Shown: piece by piece, positions 8,881 to 17,916 of the stretch
Numbering within the stretch: the stretch's first letter is position 1
Layout of the letters: the number at the start of each line of letters is the position of its first letter
Assembly (NCBI GenBank): GCA_964581385.1
Contig: CAZOOK010000013.1
Coordinates: 71,539 to 135,538 of the forward strand
DNA length: 64,000 bases
From: CAZOOK01 sp964581385
Lineage (GTDB): Bacteria > Pseudomonadota > Gammaproteobacteria > Nevskiales > Nevskiaceae
Reading direction: 5' to 3'
Position numbers and translations under genes: made by a program
Notes under the pieces: generated by a model
Seen by the model: only the letters and a program-made list of their open reading frames with translations
Told to the model about the DNA's origin: nothing
Database searches by the model: none

Positions 8881-9933
8881 GTGGAACTGAGAGCGATTGG
8901 CCGCACAGATATGAAGGTCAGCTGTGTCGGCTTGGGGGCCATGACTTTGGGCGGACAAACCGCCCAGCAAGACGCCTTGCGCATGTTGGACATGGCCTGG
9001 GACGCTGGCATCACGCTGTTCGACACGGCCGAAAACTATCCGACTCCGCTATCGGCGCAGACACAGGGACGCTCGGAGGAAATCCTGGGCAGCTGGATCG
9101 CAGCGCGCGGCCTGCGGGATCGTGTCGTTGTGGCCACCAAGGTGGCCGGCCCGGGAAATGCCGCTGGCGATATGAAGTATATCCGTGGCGATAACCGCCA
9201 TCTCGATCGCGCTAACATCGCGACAGCGGTCGATGATAGTTTGCGACGGCTACGGACGGACTACATCGATCTCTATCAGCTGCATTGGCCGGAACGGGCC
9301 ATCACTACGCATGGGCGCTCGCGCTATTCCTACATTCCCGATGCACCAAACGTGGTTCCGATCGAGGAAACGCTGACCGCGCTGGGTGATTTGGTGCAAG
9401 CCGGCAAGATCAGACAGGTGGGTGTCGCCAATGAGACACCGTGGGGCGTGATGCGCTATCTGGCCGCCGCTCGCCAACTTGGGCTGCCTCGTCCAGTCAC
9501 GATTCAGAACGGATACAGCCTGCTTGATCGCTACTTCGAACTGGGACTTTCGGAAATCGCCATGCGGGAAGAGGTCGGCCTGCTCGCCTATTCACCTCTG
9601 GCGGGCGGTCTGTTGACCGGAAAATACGGCACGGCGCCGCAAGCGATTCCCGGAAGCCGTTCGAGTCTGTCTCCAGGTTTCTCGGCGCGCTTTACTCCGA
9701 ACAAGCTGAATGCGGTCGCCGCATATGTCGAGTTGGCCCGTCAGCATGGATTGGATCCAGTGCATATGGCGCTTGCCTTCGTCCGTCAGCAGCCGTTTAC
9801 CACCTCGGTACTGATGGCGGCCAGCACACCAGCGCAGCTGGAGCGCAATCTGCACGGTGTCGACGTCAGCTTGTCGAAGGAGCTGATCAGGCAGATCAAC
9901 GCGATTCATGACGACCGTCCCAATCCCTCATGA
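8881..9933 (+). CDS. aldo/keto reductase (Tas/YghZ-like)
   Basis: 350 residues from a GTG start preceded by GGAGAGG at 8870-8876. The TIM-barrel AKR tetrad is visible: Asp and Tyr in FDTAENY, Lys in VVVATKV, His in YQLHWPER. The C-terminal NADPH-binding region contains AYSPLAGGLLTGKY. The longer loop after the His (ITTHGRSRYSYIPD) resembles the Tas subgroup. Expected to reduce aldehydes or ketones with NADPH. It is not obviously operonic; the next gene is convergent. Confidence 0.92.
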   Translation: MELRAIGRTDMKVSCVGLGAMTLGGQTAQQDALRMLDMAWDAGITLFDTAENYPTPLSAQTQGRSEEILGSWIAARGLRDRVVVATKVAGPGNAAGDMKYIRGDNRHLDRANIATAVDDSLRRLRTDYIDLYQLHWPERAITTHGRSRYSYIPDAPNVVPIEETLTALGDLVQAGKIRQVGVANETPWGVMRYLAAARQLGLPRPVTIQNGYSLLDRYFELGLSEIAMREEVGLLAYSPLAGGLLTGKYGTAPQAIPGSRSSLSPGFSARFTPNKLNAVAAYVELARQHGLDPVHMALAFVRQQPFTTSVLMAASTPAQLERNLHGVDVSLSKELIRQINAIHDDRPNPS

Positions 9934-9985
9934 GATGATCCGGCCCAATATCCTTCGGTTATGGAGTCTGCCTCCACTTGTTCCA

Positions 9986-11296
9986 CTACGGACTGTAGCG
10001 CTGTCCCAGGATGGTCTCGGTCTGATTCGGGTAGTTACCTGCAGTTTCACCCCACAGTACGATGAAATTCCCGTTCGGGTCCATGGCGGAAGGCACAGTG
10101 TAGCCCGGGCCGCCATTGCCCTGCTGGGTGACCTGGAAAGCGGCGGCGTCCATCGTTCCGTCAGCGTTGTAGCGGCGTCCCTGAATCGTACCCTGAGCGA
10201 CGTCGCCCCAGGCGACGTTGCCCCAGATGACCGCGATTGAGCCTTTGCCATTGCTGGCCGCAGATTTGAGGTCCAGAGCTTCCGAATCCAACAGGCTCCC
10301 CGCGACCGTTTCGAGCGCCAGCGCCTGTCCCGTCGCGATGCCTGCGGACGAGAAACGCTGCACGCGAATGGAAGAATCCGTGCTGATATAGGAGTAAACG
10401 ATGCTGAAACTCCCGGCATCGTCGAGAACCACCGCCGAGTTGGTCAGCTCACAACCGCTTTCGAAGCCGCTCGGCGTGTAGACGTAGTACGAACAGTGGG
10501 CGGCCGTGATCTTGGTTCCCACCTTTGCACCTGCCGCCGAATAACGCTGCACGAGGATGTTATTGGCACCCGTCGCAAACGTCTGCGTGCCGATAGCGGC
10601 GAAGCTGGCGGCTGCCACCGCGAAATCGCCGGAGGTCCGGTTCATCGAGATCGACGAGGACCCGCTGAAGATATAGCCGAAAGGCAGAACCGGCGTCTTG
10701 CTCTTCGCGGTCCCGTCGGCAGCGAAACGACGCAAACGGGTGAATGGATTGCTCCACAGCACGGCGAAGTCGCCGCCGTCTGCCATCGCCACCGAGAGGG
10801 TGACAGTGTTGGCGTTCGAGGTGCAGCTGGTATCGACACAGGCGGCAGCACCGCGCGGGGTGCCGTTGGCGGAATACAAGCGCATCATGGGCGACATGAT
10901 CCCGCCGGACTGAGCGCTGCGCCCCTCGCGCCACACCACGACGAAGTTGTTCTGCGCATCGACCGCCACGGCCGGATTGTCGCTGGCGACAGTGGGATCG
11001 CTAACCTCGATTTCCGCACCCAGCGCTGCACCGTTGGCCGCGAAGCGTCCGACGTAGATCTTTGTCACGCCTTGATTGGAAGGATCCTTCGCCCAGGTGG
11101 CGAGGAAGCTTCCATCGCTGCCATAGGCCACTGCCCCCAGCTGGTTCGGGGTGAACGAGTTCGTGGCGCTGTCGATGGTGATCGGAGTGCCAACTGCCAC
11201 CGGGCCGGCCGCATGGCTGACGCAAGGCAACATCAGTCCTGCCGAGGCCACCGCGAGCGCAGAGGCTTTCGCCCGTCTAAAAATAGTGAATGACAT
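9986..11296 (-). CDS. secreted repeat-containing protein of unknown function
   Basis: 436 residues; GAGGAGA precedes the ATG at 11296, whereas the longer frame to 11365 lacks a ribosome site. Signal peptide at residues 1-29 (AKASALAVASAGLMLPCVSHA). The body has recurring units ending in an outer-strand pattern such as DGSFLATWAK, NNFVVVWREG, GDFAVLWSNP, GNFIVLWGET, followed by V.RF...G or GQRY..., which suggests a beta-propeller. Four or more Cys may form disulfides. I recognise no named family. A perfect CRP-type palindrome lies 55 bp upstream. Confidence 0.75.
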   Translation of the reverse strand: MSFTIFRRAKASALAVASAGLMLPCVSHAAGPVAVGTPITIDSATNSFTPNQLGAVAYGSDGSFLATWAKDPSNQGVTKIYVGRFAANGAALGAEIEVSDPTVASDNPAVAVDAQNNFVVVWREGRSAQSGGIMSPMMRLYSANGTPRGAAACVDTSCTSNANTVTLSVAMADGGDFAVLWSNPFTRLRRFAADGTAKSKTPVLPFGYIFSGSSSISMNRTSGDFAVAAASFAAIGTQTFATGANNILVQRYSAAGAKVGTKITAAHCSYYVYTPSGFESGCELTNSAVVLDDAGSFSIVYSYISTDSSIRVQRFSSAGIATGQALALETVAGSLLDSEALDLKSAASNGKGSIAVIWGNVAWGDVAQGTIQGRRYNADGTMDAAAFQVTQQGNGGPGYTVPSAMDPNGNFIVLWGETAGNYPNQTETILGQRYSP

Positions 11297-11350
11297 TGCT
11301 TTCTCCTCGTCCAACAGTCTTAAGTGTCGCACCAGGGGTAAGGCGATGTC

Positions 11351-11366
11351 TGTGAACAGCGTCACA
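11351..11366. promoter_or_regulatory. CRP/Vfr/Clp-type operator, perfect consensus
   Basis: TGTGA-ACAGCG-TCACA is a perfect match to the two half-sites of the cAMP receptor protein consensus. Its near edge is 55 bp from the ATG of the minus-strand secreted protein gene at 11296, a suitable distance for control of that promoter. It is over 400 bp from the divergent gene at 11810. Functional binding is inference. Confidence 0.55.
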
Positions 11367-11809
11367 CTTGAAGGGCGACTTTCACTACGGAAGAGACATC
11401 AAGAACTCAAGCGTGGGGGCTGCTACGGATGGCAACAGCAACGTTTACGCTGTGAACGCAGCCAATAGCGCGAGCAGCTCGGAATAGCCGCGCAAGCAGC
11501 GTATTCTGACTTCCGAAAGCATAATCGTTTACTTGGCCGCGGTGGTGTCTGCGTATGGGCGGATCAATGATTCGTTCTGCTCGAGCTCACGCAGCCCGCG
11601 TATCCCGGCTTTCGCGGATTACCCACCACCCCTCCTCCCGTGTCGCTTCAGGACAGATGGAAGGACTCTGCCCTACATCCCGCTGTACGCGCGGTGATAA
11701 ATGGAGTCCGAGCCCGGTTCCGTTCATTTTCACTTTCGGTTATTGCGCCCTACAATTGCGGACCATCTCCGCTGTTCGTCCAAGTTATAACGTCATTGAG
11801 GAATCGCAA
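11367..11809. other. 443-bp divergent gap
   Basis: Separates the secreted repeat protein (minus) from the PQQ-like propeller gene (plus). No RNA gene is visible. The plus-strand frame from 11555 continues into the downstream gene but its first part has no ribosome site and no resemblance to a signal peptide, so I treat it as leader. Confidence 0.35.
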
Positions 11810-12976
11810 ATGGACGTGTTAAAAGCCCTGCTTGCCGCACTCGGAGTCACGTTTATAAACGCCGCTGGAGCACAGGATATTTACCGGCCCGATCCGCCGG
11901 CTTCCCACCAACGGATCGATGCAGCGCACACGAATGCCATCACTTTTCGTGAACCGCTTCGCTTCCCTCTTCGTCGTGCCTGGACACACGAATTCCAGTC
12001 ATTGACCTCGTACCCCCTTATTGTGGATGGGCGAGTATTCATACTGGACCAGACAGATATCTACGCGCTCGATGCGAGAACGGGCCGCTCTGTGTGGGGA
12101 CCGGTACCATTGGCCGCTGGAGCGGCCGGCGTCGTTACTTCAGCGGATCTTGTCTACGACGATGGCACTCTGTTTGTTCTTAGTGCTGATATTTCCGATG
12201 TGAAAGGGCATCTGCAGGCTTTAAGGGCGTCCAATGGCAAGCAGCTTTGGGAAACAACCATAGCTGACGATTTCTTCAGCTATTCGTCGCCCGTTGCTGC
12301 TAATGGCATGGTTTTCATTCATGGCGTAGGTCTTTCGTACGACCTTACTGCAGTAGATCAAAAGACCGGCAATGTCATCTGGAGTACAGTTGTTGATGGG
12401 GGCGGGCCTGCGCTCTCGCCGGATATTCTATTTGTTGGTTATGTCTGCGGTGCGGCAACAGCCTTTTCTCCCGCGTCCGGCTCGAAGCTGTGGCAGACCA
12501 CCGGTACCTGTAGCGGTGGCGACGCTGATGAACCGTCATATATGGATGGTCACTTTTACGCTATGAGCGGACTTCCAACAGGAGGTGTCATTTACGACTA
12601 CGACCAGTTTACAGGCGCAATTCTGGGGCAGTTCAGTGCTTCCGCGCCGCCTGCGTTGAGTAATGGCACAGGTATGATTCTGACTTTGTCCGGCACATTA
12701 CAAAATATCGATCTGTCCACGATGGTGTCTCGCTGGACCTTTGGCGTAAAACGAGGACTGGGTTTCGCAACGGTCCCTCTTATCGTTAACGACAAGTATG
12801 TCTTTGCAGCTACAGGGGATGCCGAAATCTATGCCCTTGATCTGTCCACGGGCTCACAGCTCTGGAAAGATCATGTACGCTTCGGTCCCATTGGCGGGGC
12901 TTATTCACCTGTCGCGGCGGCGGGTTTAGTGCTCTTTAACGCAGGCGGCAGGCTCGTTGCGTATCGTTCGAGGTAG
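11810..12976 (+). CDS. secreted PQQ-like (BamB-type) beta-propeller protein
   Basis: 388 residues; ATG at 11810 with TGAGGAA about 8 bp upstream, starting with a short signal peptide (VLKALLAALGVTFINAAGA). The mature part contains the PQQ-like propeller pattern of alternating units: IYALDARTGRSVWGP, LQALRASNGKQLWETT, LTAVDQKTGNVIWST, ATAFSPASGSKLWQTT and IYALDLSTGSQLWKDH. No methanol-dehydrogenase active-site Cys pair or PQQ ligands are evident, so it is more likely a binding or scaffold protein. Its base composition is slightly lower in GC than housekeeping genes in the window. Confidence 0.85.
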   Translation: MDVLKALLAALGVTFINAAGAQDIYRPDPPASHQRIDAAHTNAITFREPLRFPLRRAWTHEFQSLTSYPLIVDGRVFILDQTDIYALDARTGRSVWGPVPLAAGAAGVVTSADLVYDDGTLFVLSADISDVKGHLQALRASNGKQLWETTIADDFFSYSSPVAANGMVFIHGVGLSYDLTAVDQKTGNVIWSTVVDGGGPALSPDILFVGYVCGAATAFSPASGSKLWQTTGTCSGGDADEPSYMDGHFYAMSGLPTGGVIYDYDQFTGAILGQFSASAPPALSNGTGMILTLSGTLQNIDLSTMVSRWTFGVKRGLGFATVPLIVNDKYVFAATGDAEIYALDLSTGSQLWKDHVRFGPIGGAYSPVAAAGLVLFNAGGRLVAYRSR

Positions 12977-13417
12977 TGACGAGAGGCGTGGGGCGCGATA
13001 AGAGAGGTTGCACACCTCGCCGACGTACTCGCCGATCTTCCTCGCGCGATTGCTTGTCCAATTTACCTGCAACCGATTACCGCTCAGTTGCCTGGACGAC
13101 GTCGCTCGAATCGTCAGGCACTACACCCAATCCGTGCTGATAATTCAGTGACTTTCGGGGGGATAGGTCAGAGTCTGACTCTATTTTTACTATTTTTATT
13201 TGTTCCCTATTTGTTCCGGACCCCATTTGTTCCTGGTGGCGTGAGTAGCTCAGAACCGTAGATTCTATGAGCCAACCGGTGTGGGTTGGTGCTGAGCGCA
13301 GCGAAGCCCGACATCTGCGGTAATCAGGAGAGACATGCGGCGCAATGTATTGCGGTTATTGCGCGTTACACGAGTTCGTCGGCATATTCCAATTCTGTTG
13401 TCAGCGGATGTCGAGTC
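12977..13417. other. 441-bp gap with repeat remnants
   Basis: No convincing gene. It contains an AT-rich patch at 13180-13232 with three copies of ATTTGTTCC, an inverted repeat AGAGTC-t-GACTCT around 13170-13183, and a REP-like palindrome at 13272-13316. Such clusters resemble the flanks of REP/RAYT units elsewhere, so this may be the scar of an old element. Confidence 0.45.
13272..13316. repeat. REP-like palindrome
   Basis: CCAACC (13272-13277) pairs with GGTTGG (13284-13289), followed by TGAGCGCAGCGAA. That same core occurs inside the REP copies flanking the transposase at 22957-23484, which relates this element to a REP family. Confidence 0.5.
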
Positions 13418-13750
13418 ATGAAACGAGAAGACGAGATTCATAGATCGTTTTGTGCGGCGTACTCAGAGGCGGTACTTCGCTATGTGCGAGAAGGCATCAA
13501 CGGTGACGTCGTGTTCGACGTCAACACCCAACGCTTCCAAGCCAAGCCGGTTGGCGCGGGTGTTGCGCCTGCGCACTGCGAATGGTGGGTCGGCAACGAC
13601 TGGCAGTCGTTTGTTGGTCCGCTCACCTGCCGGACAGATGCGAAACATCCTCGGTTCTCTGAAAAAGCCCTGAGCAACGAAGTTATCTTTGCGTTGGCGA
13701 AGTCCCCAACAGGGAAGCGTATGAGCCGGATACTGGCCGGACTCGATTAA
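13418..13750 (+). CDS. hypothetical protein, 110 residues
   Basis: ATG at 13418 begins MKREDEIHRSFCAAYSEAV. The frame is open further upstream but passes through the REP-like repeat, so the internal start is preferred. The protein is soluble, with a Trp-containing centre (CEWWVGNDWQSFVGPL) and a helical C-terminus. I recognise no family. No clear ribosome site is visible, so confidence is moderate. It is convergent with the di-haem protein gene. Confidence 0.45.
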   Translation: MKREDEIHRSFCAAYSEAVLRYVREGINGDVVFDVNTQRFQAKPVGAGVAPAHCEWWVGNDWQSFVGPLTCRTDAKHPRFSEKALSNEVIFALAKSPTGKRMSRILAGLD

Positions 13751-13886
13751 GGCTGGCAGTTCCGTTGTTCATAACGTCCGCACTCGGACTGGAAGTAGTA
13801 TTCGTTGCTGGCCAAGCTCGATGGAGCGCCGACCGCGCTGCCTGCGAAGAAGTAGCAAACCAATACATTCAGGCCGTCGTCAACAA

Positions 13887-16565
13887 CTACTCTCCGCTGT
13901 AGTCATCGATCGTCTGTGCACGCAGAAAGCTGATGACCTGATTCTGCTGCGAGGGCGACAAGGCCGCGAAGGCGGCGCTCGACGCGACCGCTTCCGAGTA
14001 ACCAGCATCGGTTTGCACGGCAAGATCGAAGCGCAGCGCAGCCGATTGCGGATTGTCGAACTGCAGCAGGAAGGTCTTGCTCGCACCGGCAGGCAGGCGC
14101 TCGGTCAAGCTCCAGAATGCACCCTGCCGCCGGCTGCCCCAGGTCGTGGGCGTGGCGTTCGCTGCGCTTGCTTCCTTCGGCAAGGCGCCGGTCACGATCA
14201 GGCGCAGCGGTGCTTCGGCGCTCGCTTCGATTACCTGCCCGCTGACGTTGCGCATGGTCACTGCGATTTCACTCATACGCCGTCCCTGCACGCGACGATT
14301 GGTCTGCGCGCCGCGACGGATGCTGACGCCGTTGAAGGTGACGCCGGTATGCGCTTCGATCGCGGTCAGCAGATCGGGTGCGCTGCCGTCGCGAAGATAG
14401 GGTGCGGTGGATGCGGCATCCCATAGCTCAGCGGTCTTGAGCCGCGAGGTGCCGCTGCCGGTGTCGGCCGAGCCCATGTTGTGTACTTTGAGGTCGCCGT
14501 ACATGTGCAAGCCGATCTGGCCCACCGACTGCGCCAGACCATCGGCGACGTCGTCCTGATCGGCAGTCTGTACTGGCAGCGTGATCGGGAAGACCGAGGC
14601 GGTTTGCGGATTGCCGAGCTGATAGACATTGCTCTTCAAGGGCATGAAAACGGTGTGGCAGGACGCGCAGCCGGCACCCCCTGCCGCCGTCGAGGTGCGG
14701 AACAGTTTCTTGCCGGCCCGCACGTCTGCATCGCTGATGCCGATGCGCGATTCCGCGTCCGCCGACGCCGCGTGCGGGAGATCGAAGGTCAGCAGATACG
14801 CCGTCATGGCTGTCACTTCACCGGCGCTCATCTCGTTCGCAACGCCGTCGTGATCCTTGTCCGTGGTTGCGTCTACGCCACTGGCACTTCCTGCCACGAA
14901 TTCGGTGGTCTGAATTCCGAAGTGCAGGTTGGCCGCTCCATTGATCGCCGAGCGCAGGTCGGTGATGATGCCGGTGCCGCCGAACGGGCCTGGCTTCACC
15001 AATCCGGTCACACCCGCAGCCAGCAGCTGCTGGTACAGAAGTTCTTCCGGACCATCACCCCAGATCGAAGCCGGATTGATCACCGCATTGGGCTTGAGGG
15101 AGTTGGGGCTGGGCAAGTTGAAGCGATTGCGACCGGCACCGCCAACCATCGGCAGCGAATGGCAGGACAGGCAACCCACGACGTCCTTCGGGTCGGCACC
15201 TTGCGGTGTCTGCCAGACGCGCTCGAACAGCGCCTGTCCGACCAGGCTCAGGCGTTCTTGATAACTGTGACCTCCATTGGGTGCCCATTCCGGAGCGAGC
15301 AAGCCCGCGCTGATCAGCTGAGCGAAATTGGCTTCGATCGCCGGCGGCAGCTTCGGCGTGCCGCCCGCATGCGCATTGTCCAGGTCCGCCTGCTCGAAAC
15401 GCACCGCAGGCCCGGCCGAGTTCGGGCCGGAGCTGAGCAGTTGCAGCGGATTGCTCAGGATCAGCGGTATGACATTGCCGACGTCGCCATTGGCCACCAG
15501 CGGGAAGTTGCTGTTGTTGACCGGCGGTATGGGAAATCCTCCAGCGGCAGTGATCTGCGTGATGGCGAATTCCTGCAGCGGGCTGGTGGCGGTCGCCGCG
15601 CGCGCGAAGGGAAATTTGCTTGCATCGAATTTGCCGCTGGCATCGGTCAGTAACGAAAACGGATCGACGAAGGTCACGGGCGTGCCGCCGATCGCGATCA
15701 CCGGCGCGTTGACTCGAATCTGCGCCGAGCTGCGCGGGAATCTGCGGCTTGTCACATCCGTTTCGGATTGGATACGCGTGATGTCGAAGCCGTTGGGCAC
15801 TTGCACCGATACGATGTCGTAGATCGGGCTGTAGAACGATTGTCCCGGCACATGCGACGCCACCAGATAGGGCGCGCCCAGTACCTGGCCGCTCGCATTG
15901 GTGAAGCGGAACATGATCTGCGCGGGGAACGGGCCGTCGTCGACTTCGTAGGGCACCAGCGAGATCAGCTGGCTGTTGGCGTACACCTGGATCGGCTGCG
16001 GTGATAGCGCATCACTCACGCTGCCGTTCGGTACCACCGGTCCATTGAAGTAGATGTTGGTCTGATAGTCCTTCACCACGAGCAAAGACGTGCCGATCTT
16101 AGAAGCGGCGTCGATGCGCGTGGCGGGATTGCCGGGATCATAGCTGCCATCGACAAGCAAAGCATGCACATCCCAGTTCGCGCTGAACATCCGCGCAGAC
16201 AAATCGGTCGTACCGCTGACCGCACCGTAAGGCGTCGTCTCGACGACCGGCGGTTGATTGATGCGTGCGCCGGTACTGGCGTTGAATAACACCCAAAGAT
16301 CGGCGTGACGATCGCCATCGGCTTGATTCTGGCCGTTCACTCTCGGCGGGAACGCCATGGTCAGCGCTTCACCGTTGCCCGCAGCGGCAACTCCCACCAA
16401 CTCCACCGCGCCGGACGGGATCGGCTCCAGGCGCGGATCCCCCGCTGGCGGCGCGCTGACTTGCGGCAGTGCGGGGGATGGAGCGGCTTGGGCGATGCTC
16501 GATAGGAAACTGAGGGCAGCCACGTACGAGAAACGTACGCAAGCCCGTTTACGGAACAGGTTCAT
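13887..16565 (-). CDS. large exported di-haem c-type cytochrome (peroxidase/thiol-oxidoreductase-like C-terminal half)
   Basis: 892 residues; GGGAGG precedes the ATG at 16565 and a signal peptide follows (SYVAALSFLSSIAQA). Two haem c-binding motifs are present, CLSCH (465-469) and CASCH (633-637). The second half resembles di-haem cytochrome c peroxidase-like proteins: GRNRFNLPSPNSL, a GEVTAMTAYLL segment, and the substrate-side RLKTAELWDAASTAPYLRDGS. The first ~440 residues have no recognised domain and look beta-rich. Expected in the periplasm or outer envelope, transferring electrons. Cytochrome maturation genes are not in the window. Confidence 0.8.
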   Translation of the reverse strand: MNLFRKRACVRFSYVAALSFLSSIAQAAPSPALPQVSAPPAGDPRLEPIPSGAVELVGVAAAGNGEALTMAFPPRVNGQNQADGDRHADLWVLFNASTGARINQPPVVETTPYGAVSGTTDLSARMFSANWDVHALLVDGSYDPGNPATRIDAASKIGTSLLVVKDYQTNIYFNGPVVPNGSVSDALSPQPIQVYANSQLISLVPYEVDDGPFPAQIMFRFTNASGQVLGAPYLVASHVPGQSFYSPIYDIVSVQVPNGFDITRIQSETDVTSRRFPRSSAQIRVNAPVIAIGGTPVTFVDPFSLLTDASGKFDASKFPFARAATATSPLQEFAITQITAAGGFPIPPVNNSNFPLVANGDVGNVIPLILSNPLQLLSSGPNSAGPAVRFEQADLDNAHAGGTPKLPPAIEANFAQLISAGLLAPEWAPNGGHSYQERLSLVGQALFERVWQTPQGADPKDVVGCLSCHSLPMVGGAGRNRFNLPSPNSLKPNAVINPASIWGDGPEELLYQQLLAAGVTGLVKPGPFGGTGIITDLRSAINGAANLHFGIQTTEFVAGSASGVDATTDKDHDGVANEMSAGEVTAMTAYLLTFDLPHAASADAESRIGISDADVRAGKKLFRTSTAAGGAGCASCHTVFMPLKSNVYQLGNPQTASVFPITLPVQTADQDDVADGLAQSVGQIGLHMYGDLKVHNMGSADTGSGTSRLKTAELWDAASTAPYLRDGSAPDLLTAIEAHTGVTFNGVSIRRGAQTNRRVQGRRMSEIAVTMRNVSGQVIEASAEAPLRLIVTGALPKEASAANATPTTWGSRRQGAFWSLTERLPAGASKTFLLQFDNPQSAALRFDLAVQTDAGYSEAVASSAAFAALSPSQQNQVISFLRAQTIDDYSGE

Positions 16566-16779
16566 GACTGCCTCCCATCGCACAGGTTTTCGTTAGGATT
16601 CTGTTCGTGAGTATCTTTTTCGAGCGTTATGGTTGTATCGCGCGGAATTCGGGACGGGGTGCCGTGCTTGGGTGCTAGTCGTTGTGGGATGGCCCGCGTC
16701 TTGCGCCATGTCAGAATGCTGCATTGCGACGCCCAACAAACAAGATTGCCAAATCCAAATCAAAGCCAGAGTACGCGCC

Positions 16780-17250
16780 ATGTCAGCCACACCAAACGCC
16801 AAGCAGCAGTTCATGATTACCCGGGACGTTCGCGCCAGTGCGGAGCGCGTCTTCGACGCTCTCACCTCACCTGAGGGCATGACGGCCTGGGCGCTTGGCT
16901 CTCCCTCCGCTTCGTGGGAGCACGCGAAGGGGAGCAAAAGCCCGGATGTGGGGTCGGTGCGCGTTTTCGGCGTTGGCGCTTCGGACGTGCGGGAGCGCAT
17001 CGTCTACTGGGAAGCCAATCGTCAGCTCAACTACCGGATTGAACCGCCATCTCCATTCGAGAAAGTGGTGACGAACTACGAAGCGGTGACGGCGGTGACT
17101 CCGACCGGCCCATCAAGTTGCCGGCTGACATGGTCGGCTCACTACGACACGCCAGGTATGCAAGCCGTCTTGGCGCCGGTTGTTCGTTTGGGGCTGCGCG
17201 CGGTGATCGGGGCGATGGCGAAGCGTTTGGCCAGGTTCGCCGAGCGATAG
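16780..17250 (+). CDS. SRPBCC-fold protein (polyketide cyclase/START-like)
   Basis: 156 residues from the ATG at 16780 (MSATPNAKQQF). The SRPBCC pattern is visible: an opening strand followed by DVRASAERVFDALTSPEGMTAW, a middle strand VRERIVYWEANRQLNYRIE, and a long C-terminal helix VLAPVVRLGLRAVIGAMAKRLARFAE. These domains bind hydrophobic ligands; the substrate here is unknown. An alternative in-frame ATG lies at 16708, and neither start has a strong ribosome site. Confidence 0.8.
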   Translation: MSATPNAKQQFMITRDVRASAERVFDALTSPEGMTAWALGSPSASWEHAKGSKSPDVGSVRVFGVGASDVRERIVYWEANRQLNYRIEPPSPFEKVVTNYEAVTAVTPTGPSSCRLTWSAHYDTPGMQAVLAPVVRLGLRAVIGAMAKRLARFAER

Positions 17251-17305
17251 CAGCGTAGCTATTGTTGGGATTTCGAGTGTTGGTTATTGTGACTTTGTCG
17301 CGAAT

Positions 17306-17323
17306 GGCGGGATGATTCCCGCC
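17306..17323. repeat. GC-rich hairpin between convergent genes
   Basis: A 7-bp perfect stem with a TGAT loop lies between the SRPBCC gene and the convergent antitoxin-like gene. There is no T-run, so an intrinsic terminator is possible but not shown. Confidence 0.3.
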
Positions 17324-17335
17324 CCGCGCCTTAGG

Positions 17336-17641
17336 CTAACCACCGGCAGCGCGGACCAGGTCGATGCCCCGGCGAAGCAGATCGTTGGCGAGTTCGTCTG
17401 GGTTTTTCTTGGCGGTCTTGGCCTGCGCAGTCAGAAAAGCTATCACGTCGCGGTCTACGAAGACCGGCTTGAGCGCGGTCTGTCCACCAGTGAAGAAGCG
17501 CCCACGCACAGCGCCGGACCAATCGCGGATTGTGGGAAGATCGGAAATATCGATCTGCCTTCGCGGGCGCTTCTCCGAACCTTTTGGGATTCGCTTTGCG
17601 GCGAGTTTCCGCGGTGAAGATTTCTTAGGTGCTTTGCTCAT
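17336..17641 (-). CDS. orphan ribbon-helix-helix (BrnA/CopG-like) antitoxin-type protein, copy 1
   Basis: 101 residues from ATG 17641 (MSKAPKKSSPRKLAAKRIP). A basic N-terminal tail precedes DWSGAVRGRFF (~43-53) and then a ribbon-helix-helix-like segment: strand KPVFVDRDVIAFLTAQAK and helix NPDELANDLLRRGIDLV. This layout resembles the BrnA/CopG antitoxin superfamily. No toxin gene of the usual BrnT or RelE type is next to it, so it appears to be an orphan. A second copy lies at 22653-22964; the two match over 270 bp without gaps at about nine bases in ten. Confidence 0.65.
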   Translation of the reverse strand: MSKAPKKSSPRKLAAKRIPKGSEKRPRRQIDISDLPTIRDWSGAVRGRFFTGGQTALKPVFVDRDVIAFLTAQAKTAKKNPDELANDLLRRGIDLVRAAGG

Positions 17642-17916
17642 AATGTTCGCGTTCGACGGGATGCTTTCGGGTATGCACTCCAACTCCATTCGTTCCGCTC
17701 TAAACACCAGTATGGAAACTCTAATGCGACCATTAAAAAAATATGATGCAGTGCGACGCGGCCACATAATTAATCAATGCTGATTGACGTACTGTGGTCT
17801 GCTTGGGGATTAATTCTGATTGCTTTGCACGGCTTTATGCTGGAGCAGAGTGCGGCTTTGCAATTCTTCGCGTGGTAGCTTGCAATCCAAATTGAACTAG
17901 CTAAAGGGAGCGTAAA

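Noticed and set aside
13240..13290. tRNA-like stretch containing GTAGCTCAG
   Set aside because: No matching acceptor, anticodon or T-arm could be folded.
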